Source: Psococerastis gibbosa
Taxonomy: Eukaryota > Arthropoda > Insecta > Psocodea > Psocidae
Direction of reading: 5' to 3'
DNA length: 64,000 bases
Assembly (NCBI GenBank): GCA_963971405.1
Contig: OZ020486.1
Coordinates: forward strand, 124,001 to 188,000
The stretch's first letter is position 1, and the number at the start of each line of letters is the position of its first letter. The position numbers and the translations under genes were made by a program. The notes under the pieces were generated by a model. It worked only from the letters and a program-made list of their open reading frames with translations, had not been told where the DNA came from and did not search any database. Shown one piece after another: positions 24,613 to 36,979 of the stretch.

Positions 24613-27600
24613 AAGATATAGGTGTCTTAATTTTGCTTATTTTGGCTCATTGTATCGTAGTTGATATTAAAAAATTGCTCCTGCGTGTTCATCGGTTTAA
24701 ATGTTGCTAAAAAAAATTCATTCGACAAGAATAAGAAAAATAGCTTTTTACTTATTTTATTTTTTTTAAAGGTTTTAAAAAGATATAGGTGTCTTAATTT
24801 TGCTTATTTTGGCTCAATGTATTTTACTTAACATTGAGAAATTGTTCCTGCGTGTTCATCGGTGTAAATGTAGCTAAAAAAAATTCATTCGACAAGAATA
24901 AGAAAAATAGCTATATACTTATTTTATTTTTTTTAAGGTCTTGATATGACACGGGTGTCTTAATTTGGCTTATTTTGGCTCATTGTATTGTACTTAACAT
25001 TGAGCAATTGCTCCTGCGTGTTCATCGGTGTAAATGTAGCTAAAAAAAATTCATTCGACAAGAATAGGAAAAATAGCTATTTACTTATTTTATTTTTTTA
25101 AAGGTTTTAAAAAGATATAGGTGTCTTAATTTTGCTTATTTTGGCTCATTGTATCGTACTTGATATTAAAAAATTGCTCCTGCGTGTTCATCGGTTTAAA
25201 TGTTGCTAAAAAAAAGTTCATTCGACAAGAATAAGAAAAATAGCTATTTACTTATTTTATTTTTTTTAAAGGTCTTGATATGATAAGGGTGTATAAATTT
25301 TGCTTATTTTGGCTCAATGTATTGTACTTAACATTGAGCAATTGTTCCTGCGTGTTCATCGGTGTAAATGTAGCTAAAAAAAATTCATTCGACAAGAATA
25401 AGAAAAATAGCTATATACTTCTTTTTTTTTTAAAGGTCTTTAATAGATATAGGTGTCTTAATTTTGCTTATTATGGCTCAATGTATTGTATTTAATATTG
25501 AGCAATTGCTCCTGCGTGTTCGTCGGTGTAAATGTAGCTTAAAAAAATTCATACGGCAAGAATACGAAAAATAGCTATTTACTTATTTAATTTTTTTTAA
25601 AGGTCTTGAAAAGATATGGGTGTCTTAATATTGCTTTTTTTGGCTCACTGTACTGTATCTAACATTAGGCAATTGCTCCAGCGTGTTCATCGGTGTAAAT
25701 GTAGCTACAAAAAATTCATTCGACAAGAATACGAAAAATAGCTAAATACATATTTTATTTTTTTTAAAGGTCTTGATATGACACGGGTGTCTTAATTTGG
25801 CTTATTTTGGCTCATTGTATTGCAGTTAACATTGAGCAATTGCTTCTGCGTGTTCATCGTTGTAAATGTAGCTAAAAAAAAATTCATTCGACAAGAATAA
25901 GAAAAATAGCTATTTACTTATTTTATTTTTTTAAAGGTTTTAAAAAGATATAGGTGTCTTAATTTTGCTTATTTTGGCTCACTGTATTGTACTTAACATT
26001 GACCACTTGCTCCCGCGTGTACATCGGTGTAAATGTAGCTACAAAAAATTCATTCGACAAGAATACGAAAAATAGCTATATACTTATTTTATTTTTTTAA
26101 AGGTCTTGATATGACACGGGTGTCTTAATTTGGCTTATTTTGGCTCATTGTATTGCAATTAACATTGAGCAATTGCTTCTGCGTGTTCATCGTTGTAAAT
26201 GTAGCTAAAAAAAATTCATTCGACAAGAATAAGAAAAATAGCTATTTACTTATTTTATTTTTTTAAAGGTTTTAAAAAGATATAGGTGTCTTAATTTTGC
26301 TTATTTTGGCTCACTGTATTGTACTTAACATTGACCACTTGCTCCCGCGTGTACATCGGTGTAAATGTAGCTACAAAAAATTCATTCGACAAGAATACGA
26401 AAAATAGCTATATACTTATTTTATTTTTTTAAAGGTCTTGATATGACACGGGTGTCTTAATTTGGCTTATTTTGGCTCATTGTATTGTAAATAACATTGA
26501 GCAATTGCTCCTGCGTGTTCATCGGTGTAAATGTAGCTAAAAAAAATTCATTCGACAAGAATAAGAAAAATAGCTATTTACTTATTTTATTTTTTTTAAA
26601 AGTTTTAAAAAGATATAGGTGTCTTAATTTTGCTTATTTTGACTCATTGTATTGTACTTAACATTGAGCAATTGTTCCTGCGTGTTCATCGGTGTAAATG
26701 TAGCTAAAAAAAATTCATTCGACATGAATAAGAAAAATAGCTATTTACTTATTTTATTTTTTAAAAGGTCTTAAAAAGATATAGGAGTCCTAATTATGCT
26801 TATTTAGGCTCACTGTATTGTACTTAACATTGACCACTTGCTCCTGCGTGTTCATCGGTGTAAATGTAGCTACAAAAAATTCATTCGACAAGAATACGAA
26901 AAATAGCTAAATACATATTTTATTTTTTTTAAAGGTCTTGATATGACACGGGTGTCTTAATTTGGCTTATTTTGGCTCATTGTATTGCAATTAACATTGA
27001 GCAATTGCTTCTGCGTGTTCATCGTTGTAAATGTAGCTAAAAAAAATTCATTCGACAAGAATAAGAAAAATAGCTATTTACTTATTTTATTTTTTTAAAG
27101 GTTTTAAAAAGATATAGGTGTCTTAATTTTGCTTATTTTGGCTCACTGTATTGTACTTAACATTGACCCCTTGCTCCCGCGTGTACATCGGTGTAAATGT
27201 AGCTACAAAAAATTCATTCGACAAGAATACGAAAAATAGCTATATACTTATTTTATTTTTTTAAAGGTCTTGATATGACACGAGTGTCTTAATTTGGCTT
27301 ATTTTGGCTCATTGTATTGTACTTAACATTGAGCAATTGCTCCTGCGTGTTCATCGGTGTAAATGTAGCTAAAAAAAATTCATTCGACAAGAATAAGAAA
27401 AATAGCTATTTACTTATTTTATTTTTTTTAAGGTTTTAAAAAGATATAGGTGTCTTAATTTTGCTTATTTTGGCTCATTGTATCGTACTTGATATTAAAA
27501 AATTGCTCCTGCGTGTTCATCGGTTTAAATGTTGCTAAAAAAAGTTCATTCGACAAGAATAAGAAAAATAGCTATTTACTTATTTTATTTTTTTTAAAGG

Positions 27601-27730
27601 TCTTGATATGATAAGGGTGTATAAATTTTGCTTATTTTGGCTCAATGTATTGTACTTAACATTGAGCAATTGTTCCTGCGTGTTCATCGGTGTAAATGTA
27701 GCTAAAAAAAATTCATTCGACAAGAATAAG
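24613..27730. repeat. Left-domain HOR segment, last copies
   Basis: The order continues as in 7.8-9.9 kb (gataagggtgtataaa monomers at 23,617 and 25,280 are 1,663 bp apart, as are 7,822 and 9,485). The five-monomer series seen at 1-831 follows, with the gacatgaataag monomer near 26,720, and then the gataagggtgtataaa monomer at 27,608. Private changes include gtaaataac near 26,487 and cacgagtg near 27,279. Confidence 0.75.
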
Positions 27731-30393
27731 AAAAATAGCTATATACTTCTTTTTTTTTTAAAGGTCTTTAATAGATATAGGTGTCTTAATTTTGCTTATT
27801 TTGGCTCAATGTATTGTATTTAATATTGAGCAATTGCTCCTGCGTGTTCGTCGGTGTAAATGTAGCTTAAAAAAATTCATACGGCAAGAATACGAAAAAT
27901 AGCTATTTACTTATTTAATTTTTTTTAAAGGTCTTGAAAAGATATGGGTGTCTTAATATTGCTTTTTTTGGCTCACTGTACTGTATCTAACATTAGGCAA
28001 TTGCTCCAGCGTGTTCATCGGTGTAAATGTAGCTACAAAAAATTCATTCGACAAGAATACGAAAAATAGCTAAATACATATTTTATTTTTTTTAAAGGTC
28101 TTGATATGACACGGGTGTCTTAATTTGGCTTATTTTGGCTCATTGTATTGCAATTAACATTGAGCAATTGCTTCTGCGTGTTCATCGTTGTAAATGTAGC
28201 TAAAAAAAATTCATTCGACAAGAATAAGAAAAATAGCTATTTACTTATTTTATTTTTTTAAAGGTTTAAAAAAGATATAGGTGTCTTAATTTTGCTTATT
28301 TTGGCTCACTGTATTGTACTTAACATTGACCACTTGCTCCCGCGTGTACATCGGTGTAAATGTAGCTACAAAAAATTCATTCGACAAGAATAAGAAAAAT
28401 AGCTATTTACTTATTTTATTTTTTTTAAAGGTTTTAAAAAGATATAGGTGTCTTAATTTTGCTTATTTTGGCTCAATGTATTTTACGTAACATTGAGAAA
28501 TTATTCCTGCGTGTTCATCGGTGTAAATGTAGCTAAAAAAAATTCATTCGACAAGAATAAGAAAAATAGCTATATACTTATTTTATTTTTTTTAAGGTCT
28601 TGATATGACACGGGTGTCTTAATTTGGCTTATTTTGGCTCATTGTATTGTACTTAACATTGAGCAATTGCTCCTGCGTGTTCATCGGTGTAAATGTAGCT
28701 AAAAAAAATTCATTCGACAAGAATAGGAAAAATAGCTATTTACTTATTTTATTTTTTTAAAGGTTTTAAAAAGATATAGGTGTCTTAATTTTGCTTATTT
28801 TGGCTCATTGTATCGTAGTTGATATTAAAAAATTGCTCCTGCGTGTTCATCGGTTTAAATGTTGCTAAAAAAAATTCATTCGACAAGAATAAGAAAAATA
28901 GCTATTTACTTATTTTATTTTTTTTAAAGGTTTTAAAAAGATATAGGTGTCTTAATTTTGCTTATTTTGGCTCAATGTATTTTACTTAACATTGAGAAAT
29001 TGTTCCTGCGTGTTCATCGGTGTAAATGTAGCTAAAAAAAATTCATTCGACAAGAATAAGAAAAATAGCTATATACTTATTTTATTTTTTTTAAGGTCTT
29101 GATATGACACGGGTGTCTTAATTTGGCTTATTTTGGCTCATTGTATTGTACTTAACATTGAGCAATTGCTCCTGCGTGTTCATCGGTGTAAATGTAGCTA
29201 AAAAAAATTCATTCGACAAGAATAGGAAAAATAGCTATTTACTTATTTTATTTTTTTAAAGGTTTTAAAAAGATATAGGTGTCTTAATTTTGCTTATTTT
29301 GGCTCATTGTATCGTACTTGATATTAAAAAATTGCTCCTGCGTGTTCATCGGTTTAAATGTTGCTAAAAAAAATTCATTCGACAAGAATAAGAAAAATAG
29401 CTATTTACTTATTTTATTTTTTTTAAAGGTTTTAAAAAGATATAGGTGCCTTAATTTTGCTTATTTTGGCTCAATGTATTGTACTTAACATTGAGCAATT
29501 GTTCCTGCGTGTTCGTCGGTGTAAATGTAGCTAAAAAAAATTCATTCGACAAGAATAAGAAAAATAGCTATTTACTTATTTTATTTTTTTTAAAGGTCTT
29601 GAAAAGATATAGGTGTCTTAATTTTGTTTATTTAGGCTCACTGTATTGTACCTAACATTGACCACCTGCTCCTGCGTGTTCATCGGTGTAAATGTAGCTA
29701 CAAAAAATTCATTCGACAAGAATACGAAAAATAGCTATATACTTATTTTATTTTTTTTAAAGGTCTTGATATGACACGGGTGTCTTAATTTGGCTTATTA
29801 GGGCTCATTGTATTGTAATTAACATTGAGCAATTGCTCCTGCGTGTTCATCGGTGTAAATGTAGCTAACAAAAATTCATTCGACAAGAATAAGAAAAATA
29901 GCTATTTACTTATTTTATTTTTTTAAAGGTTTTAAAAAGATATAGGTGTCTTAATTTTGCTTATTTTGGCTCATTGTATTGTACCTGACATTGAGGAATT
30001 GCTCCTGCGTGTTCATCGGTTTAAATGTTGCTAAAAAAAATTCATTCGACAAGAATAAAAAAAATAGCTATTTACTTATATTATTTTTTTTAAAGGTCTT
30101 GATATGATAAGGGTGTCTAAATTTTGCTTATTTTGGCTCATTGTATTGTACTTAACATTGAGCAATTGCTCCTGCGTGTTCATCGGTGTAAATGTAGCTA
30201 AAAAAAATTCATTCGACAAGAATAAGAAAATTAGCTATATACTTATTTTATTTTTTTTAAAGGTCTTGATATGACACGGGTGTCTTAATTTGGCTGATTT
30301 TGGCTCATTGTATTGTAATTAACATTGAGCAATTGCTCCTGCGTGTTCATCGGTGTAAATGTAGCTAAAAAAAATTCATTCGACAAGAATAAG
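27731..30393. repeat. 16-monomer tandem duplication copy 1 (2,663 bp)
   Basis: Marker pairs lie 2,663 bp apart: tttaatag at 27,767 and 30,430, and gctttttttgg at 27,961 and 30,624. The unit joins left-type monomers (cccgcgtgtac, gcaattaac) with the first right-type ones (taggtgccttaatt near 29,440, ttgtttatttagg near 29,627, cctgacattgagg near 29,990, gaaaattagctat near 30,230). It is the transition between the two domains. Confidence 0.85.
28356..28522. repeat. Hybrid monomer shared by both 16-mer copies
   Basis: The front is of the gctacaaaaaattc subtype, but the body has aataag, tagctatttactt and gttttaaaaag, which normally follow gctaaaaaaaattc. The end is gtaacattgagaaattattcc. The same hybrid lies one unit downstream at about 31,019-31,185, so it formed before the 2,663-bp duplication. 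Confidence 0.75.
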
Positions 30394-33056
30394 AAAAATA
30401 GCTATATACTTCTTTTTTTTTTAAAGGTCTTTAATAGATATAGGTGTCTTAATTTTGCTTATTTTGGCTCAATGTATTGTATTTAATATTGAGCAATTGC
30501 TCCTGCGTGTTCGTCGGTGTAAATGTAGCTTAAAAAAATTCATACGGCAAGAATACGAAAAATAGCTATTTACTTATTTAATTTTTTTTAAAGGTCTTGA
30601 AAAGATATGGGTGTCTTAATATTGCTTTTTTTGGCTCACTGTACTGTATCTAACATTAGGCAATTGCTCCAGCGTGTTCATCGGTGTAAATGTAGCTACA
30701 AAAAATTCATTCGACAAGAATACGAAAAATAGCTAAATACATATTTTATTTTTTTTAAAGGTCTTGATATGACACGGGTGTCTTAATTTGGCTTATTTTG
30801 GCTCATTGTATTGCAATTAACATTGAGCAATTGCTTCTGCGTGTTCATCGTTGTAAATGTAGCTAAAAAAAATTCATTCGACAAGAATAAGAAAAATAGC
30901 TATTTACTTATTTTATTTTTTTAAAGGTTTAAAAAAGATATAGGTGTCTTAATTTTGCTTATTTTGGCTCACTGTATTGTACTTAACATTGACCACTTGC
31001 TCCCGCGTGTACATCGGTGTAAATGTAGCTACAAAAAATTCATTCGACAAGAATAAGAAAAATAGCTATTTACTTATTTTATTTTTTTTAAAGGTTTTAA
31101 AAAGATATAGGTGTCTTAATTTTGCTTATTTTGGCTCAATGTATTTTACGTAACATTGAGAAATTATTCCTGCGTGTTCATCGGTGTAAATGTAGCTAAA
31201 AAAAATTCATTCGACAAGAATAAGAAAAATAGCTATATACTTATTTTATTTTTTTTAAGGTCTTGATATGACACGGGTGTCTTAATTTGGCTTATTTTGG
31301 CTCATTGTATTGTACTTAACATTGAGCAATTGCTCCTGCGTGTTCATCGGTGTAAATGTAGCTAAAAAAAATTCATTCGACAAGAATAGGAAAAATAGCT
31401 ATTTACTTATTTTATTTTTTTAAAGGTTTTAAAAAGATATAGGTGTCTTAATTTTGCTTATTTTGGCTCATTGTATCGTAGTTGATATTAAAAAATTGCT
31501 CCTGCGTGTTCATCGGTTTAAATGTTGCTAAAAAAAATTCATTCGACAAGAATAAGAAAAATAGCTATTTACTTATTTTATTTTTTTTAAAGGTTTTAAA
31601 AAGATATAGGTGTCTTCATTTTGCTTATTTTGGCTCAATGTATTTTACTTAACATTGAGAAATTGTTCCTGCGTGTTCATCGGTGTAAATGTAGCTAAAA
31701 AAAATTCATTCGACAAGAATAAGAAAAATAGCTATATACTTATTTTATTTTTTTTAAGGTCTTGATATGACACGGGTGTCTTAATTTGGCTTATTTTGGC
31801 TCATTGTATTGTACTTAACATTGAGCAATTGCTCCTGCGTGTTCATCGGTGTAAATGTAGCTAAAAAAAATTCATTCGACAAGAATAGGAAAAATAGCTA
31901 TTTACTTATTTTATTTTTTTAAAGGTTTTAAAAAGATATAGGTGTCTTAATTTTGCTTATTTTGGCTCATTGTATCGTACTTGATATTAAAAAATTGCTC
32001 CTGCGTGTTCATCGGTTTAAATGTTGCTAAAAAAAATTCATTCGACAAGAATAAGAAAAATAGCTATTTACTTATTTTATTTTTTTTAAAGGTTTTAAAA
32101 AGATATAGGTGCCTTAATTTTGCTTATTTTGGCTCAATGTATTGTACTTAACATTGAGCAATTGTTCCTGCGTGTTCGTCGGTGTAAATGTAGCTAAAAA
32201 AAATTCATTCGACAAGAATAAGAAAAATAGCTATTTACTTATTTTATTTTTTTTAAAGGTCTTGAAAAGATATAGGTGTCTTAATTTTGTTTATTTAGGC
32301 TCACTGTATTGTACCTAACATTGACCACCTGCTCCTGCGTGTTCATCGGTGTAAATGTAGCTACAAAAAATTCATTCGACAAGAATACGAAAAATAGCTA
32401 TATACTTATTTTATTTTTTTTAAAGGTCTTGATATGACACGGGTGTCTTAATTTGGCTTATTAGGGCTCATTGTATTGTAATTAACATTGAGCAATTGCT
32501 CCTGCGTGTTCATCGGTGTAAATGTAGCTAAAAAAAATTCATTCGACAAGAATAAGAAAAATAGCTATTTACTTATTTTATTTTTTTAAAGGTTTTAAAA
32601 AGATATAGGTGTCTTAATTTTGCTTATTTTGGCTCATTGTATTGTACCTGACATTGAGGAATTGCTCCTGCGTGTTCATCGGTTTAAATGCTGCTAAAAA
32701 AAATTCATTCGACAAGAATAAAAAAAATAGCTATTTACTTATATTATTTTTTTTAAAGGTCTTGATATGATAAGGGTGTCTAAATTTTGCTTATTTTGGC
32801 TCATTGTATTGTACTTAACATTGAGCAATTGCTCCTGCGTGTTCATCGGTGTAAATGTAGCTAAAAAAAATTCATTCGACAAGAATAAGAAAATTAGCTA
32901 TATACTTATTTTATTTTTTTTAAAGGTCTTGATATGACACGGGTGTCTTAATTTGGCTGATTTTGGCTCAATGTATTGTAATTAACATTGAGCAATTGCT
33001 CCTGCGTGTTCATCGGTGTAAATGTAGCTAAAAAAAATTCATTCGACAAGAATAAG
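30394..33056. repeat. 16-monomer tandem duplication copy 2 (2,663 bp)
   Basis: Tandem partner of 27,731-30,393. Only a handful of differences were seen: tcttcatttt near 31,615, gctaaaaa against gctaacaa near 32,527, atgctgct near 32,689, and ggctcaatg against ggctcattg near 32,968. It contains the last cccgcgtgtac monomer in the window, near 31,003. Confidence 0.85.
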
Positions 33057-36000
33057 AAAAATAGCTATTTACTTATTTTATTTTTTTTAAGGTTTTAAAA
33101 AGATATAGGTGTCTTAATTTTGCTTATTTTGGCTCATTGTATCGTACTTGATATTAAAAAATTGCTCCTGCGTGTTCATCGGTTTAAATGTTGCTAAAAA
33201 AAGTTCATTCGACAAGAATAAGAAAAATAGCTATTTACTTATTTTATTTTTTTTAAAGGTCTTGATATGATAAGGGTGTATAAATTTTGCTTATTTTGGC
33301 TCAATGTATTGTACTTAACATTGAGCAATTGTTCCTGCGTGTTCATCGGTGTAAATGTAGCTAAAAAAAATTCATTCGACAAGAATAAGAAAAATAGCTA
33401 TATACTTTTTTTTTTTTTAAAGGTCTTTAATAGATATAGGTGTCTTAATTTGCTTATTTTGGCTCAATGTATTGTATTTAATATTGAGCAATTGCTCCTG
33501 CGTGTTCGTCGGTGTAAATGTAGCTTAAAAAAATTCATACGGCAAGAATACGAAAAATAGCTATTTACTTATTTTATTTTTTTTAAAGGTCTTGAAAAGA
33601 TATGGGTGTCATAATATTGCTTATTTTGGCTCACTGTACTGTATCTAACATTAGGCAATTGCTCCAGCGTGTTCATCGGTGTAAATGTAGCTACAAAAAA
33701 TTCATTCGACAAGAATACGAAAAATAGCTATATACTTATTTTTTTTTAAAGGTCTTGATATGATATGAGTGTCTTATTTTGGCTCATTGTATTGTACTTA
33801 ACATTGAGCAATTGCTCCTGCGTGTTCATCGGTGTAAATGTAGCTAAAAAAAATTCATTCGACAAGAATAAGAAAAATAGCTATTTACTTATTTTATTTT
33901 TTTTAAAAGTTTTAAAAAGATATAGGTGTCTTAATTTTGCTTATTTTGACTCATTGTATTGTACTTAACATTGAGCAATTGTTCCTGCGTGTTCATCGTT
34001 GTAAATGTAGCTAAAAAAAATTCATTCGACATGAATAAGAAAAATAGCTATTTACTTATTTTATTTTTTTTAAAGGTCTTAAAAAGATATAGGAGTCCTA
34101 ATTTTGCTTATTTTGGCTCATTGTATCGTACTTGATATTAAAAAATTGCTCCTGCGTGTTCATCGGTTTAAATGTTGCTAAAAAAATTCATTCGACAAGA
34201 ATAAGAAAAATAGCTATTTACTTATTTTATTTTTTTTAAAGGTTTTAAAAAGATATAGGTGCCTTAATTTTGCTTATTTTGGCACAATGTATTGTACTTA
34301 ACATTGAGCAATTGTTCCTGCGTGTTCATCGGTGTAAATGTAGCTAAAAAAAATTCATTCGACAAGAATAAGAAAAATAGCTATATACTTATTTTATTTT
34401 TTTTAAGGTCTTGATATGACACGGGTGTCTTAATTTGGCTTATTTTGGCTCATTGTATTGTACTTAACATTGAGCAATTGCTCCTGCGTGTTCATCGGTG
34501 TAAATGTAGCTAAAAAAAATTCATTCGACAAGAATAGGAAAAATAGCTATTTACTTATTTTATTTTTTTAAAGGTTTTAAAAAGATATAGGTGTCTTAAT
34601 TTTGCTTATTTTGGCTCATTGTATCGTAGTTGATATTAAAAAATTGCTCCTGCGTGTTCATCGGTTTAAATGTTGCTAAAAAAAAATTCATTCGACAAGA
34701 ATAAGAAAAATAGCTATTTACTTATTTTATTTTTTTTAAAGGTTTTAAAAAGATATAGGTGTCTTAATTTTGCTTATTTTGGCTCAATGTATTTTACTTA
34801 ACATTGAGAAATTGTTCCTGCTTGTTCATCGGTGTAAATGTAGCTAAAAAAAATTCATTCGACAAGAATAAGAAAAATAGCTATATACTTATTTTATTTT
34901 TTTTAAGGTGTTGATATGACACGGGTGTCTTAATTTGGCTTATTTTGGCTCATTGTATTGTACTTAACATTGAGCAATTGCTCCTGCGTGTTCATCGGTG
35001 TAAATGTAGCTAAAAAAAATTCATTCGACAAGAATAGGAAAAATAGCTATTTACTTATTTTATTTTTTTAAAGGTTTTAAAAAGATATAGGTGTCTTAAT
35101 TTTGCTTATTTTGGCTCATTGTATCGTACTTGATATTAAAAAATTGCTCCTGCGTGTTCATCGGTTTAAATGTTGCTAAAAAAAATTCATTCGACAAGAA
35201 TAAGAAAAATAGCTATTTACTTATTTTATTTTTTTTAAAGGTTTTAAAAAGATATAGGTGCCTTAATTTTGCTTATTTTGGCTCAATGTATTGTACTTAA
35301 CATTGAGCAATTGTTCCTGCGTGTTCGTCGGTGTAAATGTAGCTAAAAAAAATTCATTCGACAAGAATAAGAAAAATAGCTATTTACTTATTTTATTTTT
35401 TTTAAAGGTCTTAAAAAGATATAGGTGTCTTAATTTTGTTTATTTAGGCTCACTGTATTGTACCTAACATTGACCACCTGCTCCTGCGTGTTCATCGGTG
35501 TAAATGTAGCTACAAAAAATTCATTCGACAAGAATACGAAAAATAGCTATATACTTATTTTATTTTTTTTAAAGGTCTTGATATGACACGGGTGTCTTAA
35601 TTTGGCTTATTAGGGCTCATTGTATTGTAATTAACATTGAGCAATTGCTCCTGCGTGTTCATCGGTGTAAATGTAGCTAAAAAAAATTCATTCGACAAGA
35701 ATAAGAAAAATAGCTATTTACTTATTTTATTTTTTTTAAGGTTTTAAAAAGATATAGGTGTCTTAATTTTGCTTATTTTGGCTCATTGTATCGTACTTGA
35801 TATTAAACAATTGCTCCTGCGTTTTCATCGGTTTAAATGTTGCTAAAAAAAATTCATTCGACAAGAATAAGAAAAATAGCTATTTACTTATTTTATTTTT
35901 TTTAAAGGTCTTGATATGATAAGGGTGTATAAATTTTGCTTATTTTGGCTCACTGTATTGTACTTAACATTGAGCAATTGTTCCTGCGTGTTCATCGGTG

Positions 36001-36979
36001 TAAATGTAGCTAAAAAAAATTCATTCGACAAGAATAAGAAAAATAGCTATATACTTTTTTTTTTTTTAAAGGTCTTTAATAGATATAGGTGTCTTAATTT
36101 GCTTATTTTGGCTCAATGTATTGTATTTAATATTGAGCAATTGCTCCTGCGTGTTCGTCGGTGTAAATGTAGCTTAAAAAAATTCATACGGCAAGAATAC
36201 GAAAAATAGCTATTTACTTATTTAATTTTTTTTAAAGGTCTTGAAAAGATATGGGTGTCTTAATATTGCTTATTTTGGCTCACTGTACTGTATCTAACAT
36301 TAGGCAATTGCTCCAGCGTGTTCATCGGTGTAAATGTAGCTACAAAAAATTCATTCGACAAGAATACGAAAAATAGCTATATACTTATTTTTTTTTAAAG
36401 GTCTTGATATGATATGAGTGTCTTATTTTGGCTCATTGTATTGTACTTAACATTGAGCAATTGCTCCTGCGTGTTCATCGGTGTAAATGTAGCTAAAAAA
36501 AATTCATTCGACAAGAATAAGAAAAATAGCTATTTACTTATTTTATTTTTTTTAAAAGTTTTAAAAAGATATAGGTGTCTTAATTTTGCTTATTTTGACT
36601 CATTGTATTGTACTTAACATTGAGCAATTGTTCCTGCGTGTTCATCGTTGTAAATGTAGCTAAAAAAAATTCATTCGACATGAATAAGAAAAATAGCTAT
36701 TTACTTATTTTATTTTTTTTAAAGGTCTTAAAAAGATATAGGAGTCCTAATTTTGCTTATTTTGGCTCATTGTATCGTACTTGATATTAAAAAATTGCTC
36801 CTGCGTGTTCATCGGTTTAAATGTTGCTAAAAAAATTCATTCGACAAGAATAAGAAAAATAGCTATTTACTTATTTTATTTTTTTTAAAGGTTTTAAAAA
36901 GATATAGGTGCCTTAATTTTGCTTATTTTGGCTCAATGTATTGTACTTAACATTGAGCAATTGTTCCTGCGTGTTCGTC
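33057..36979. repeat. Right-domain HOR, 16-monomer spacing (2,649 bp)
   Basis: About 33,000-34,330 matches 35,649-36,979 at 2,649 bp: the gataagggtgtataaa monomers at 33,267 and 35,916, and the gatatgagtgtcttattttgg monomers at 33,765 and 36,414. New features against the left domain are a one-T-shorter gtcttaatttgc in the second monomer of the set, a monomer shortened by about 12 bp at its tttttttaaagg part (gatatgagtg), and gacatgaataag followed by ggagtcctaattttgc instead of attatgc. Confidence 0.8.

Noticed and set aside
33267-33560. 97-codon reading frame repeated at 35,916, 39,396, 55,640, 58,956 and 60,773.
   Set aside because: It is the same monomer pair as the 71-codon frame, extended because the right-domain copies read gtcttaatttgc with one T fewer. 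No start context, domain or codon bias supports a gene.
33765-33968. 67-codon reading frame repeated at 36,414, 39,894, 43,706, 45,355, 56,138, 59,454 and 61,271.
   Set aside because: It begins in the gatATGagtg monomer and reads the same satellite bases. The fixed 498-bp spacing from the 97-codon frame is three monomers. Not a gene.
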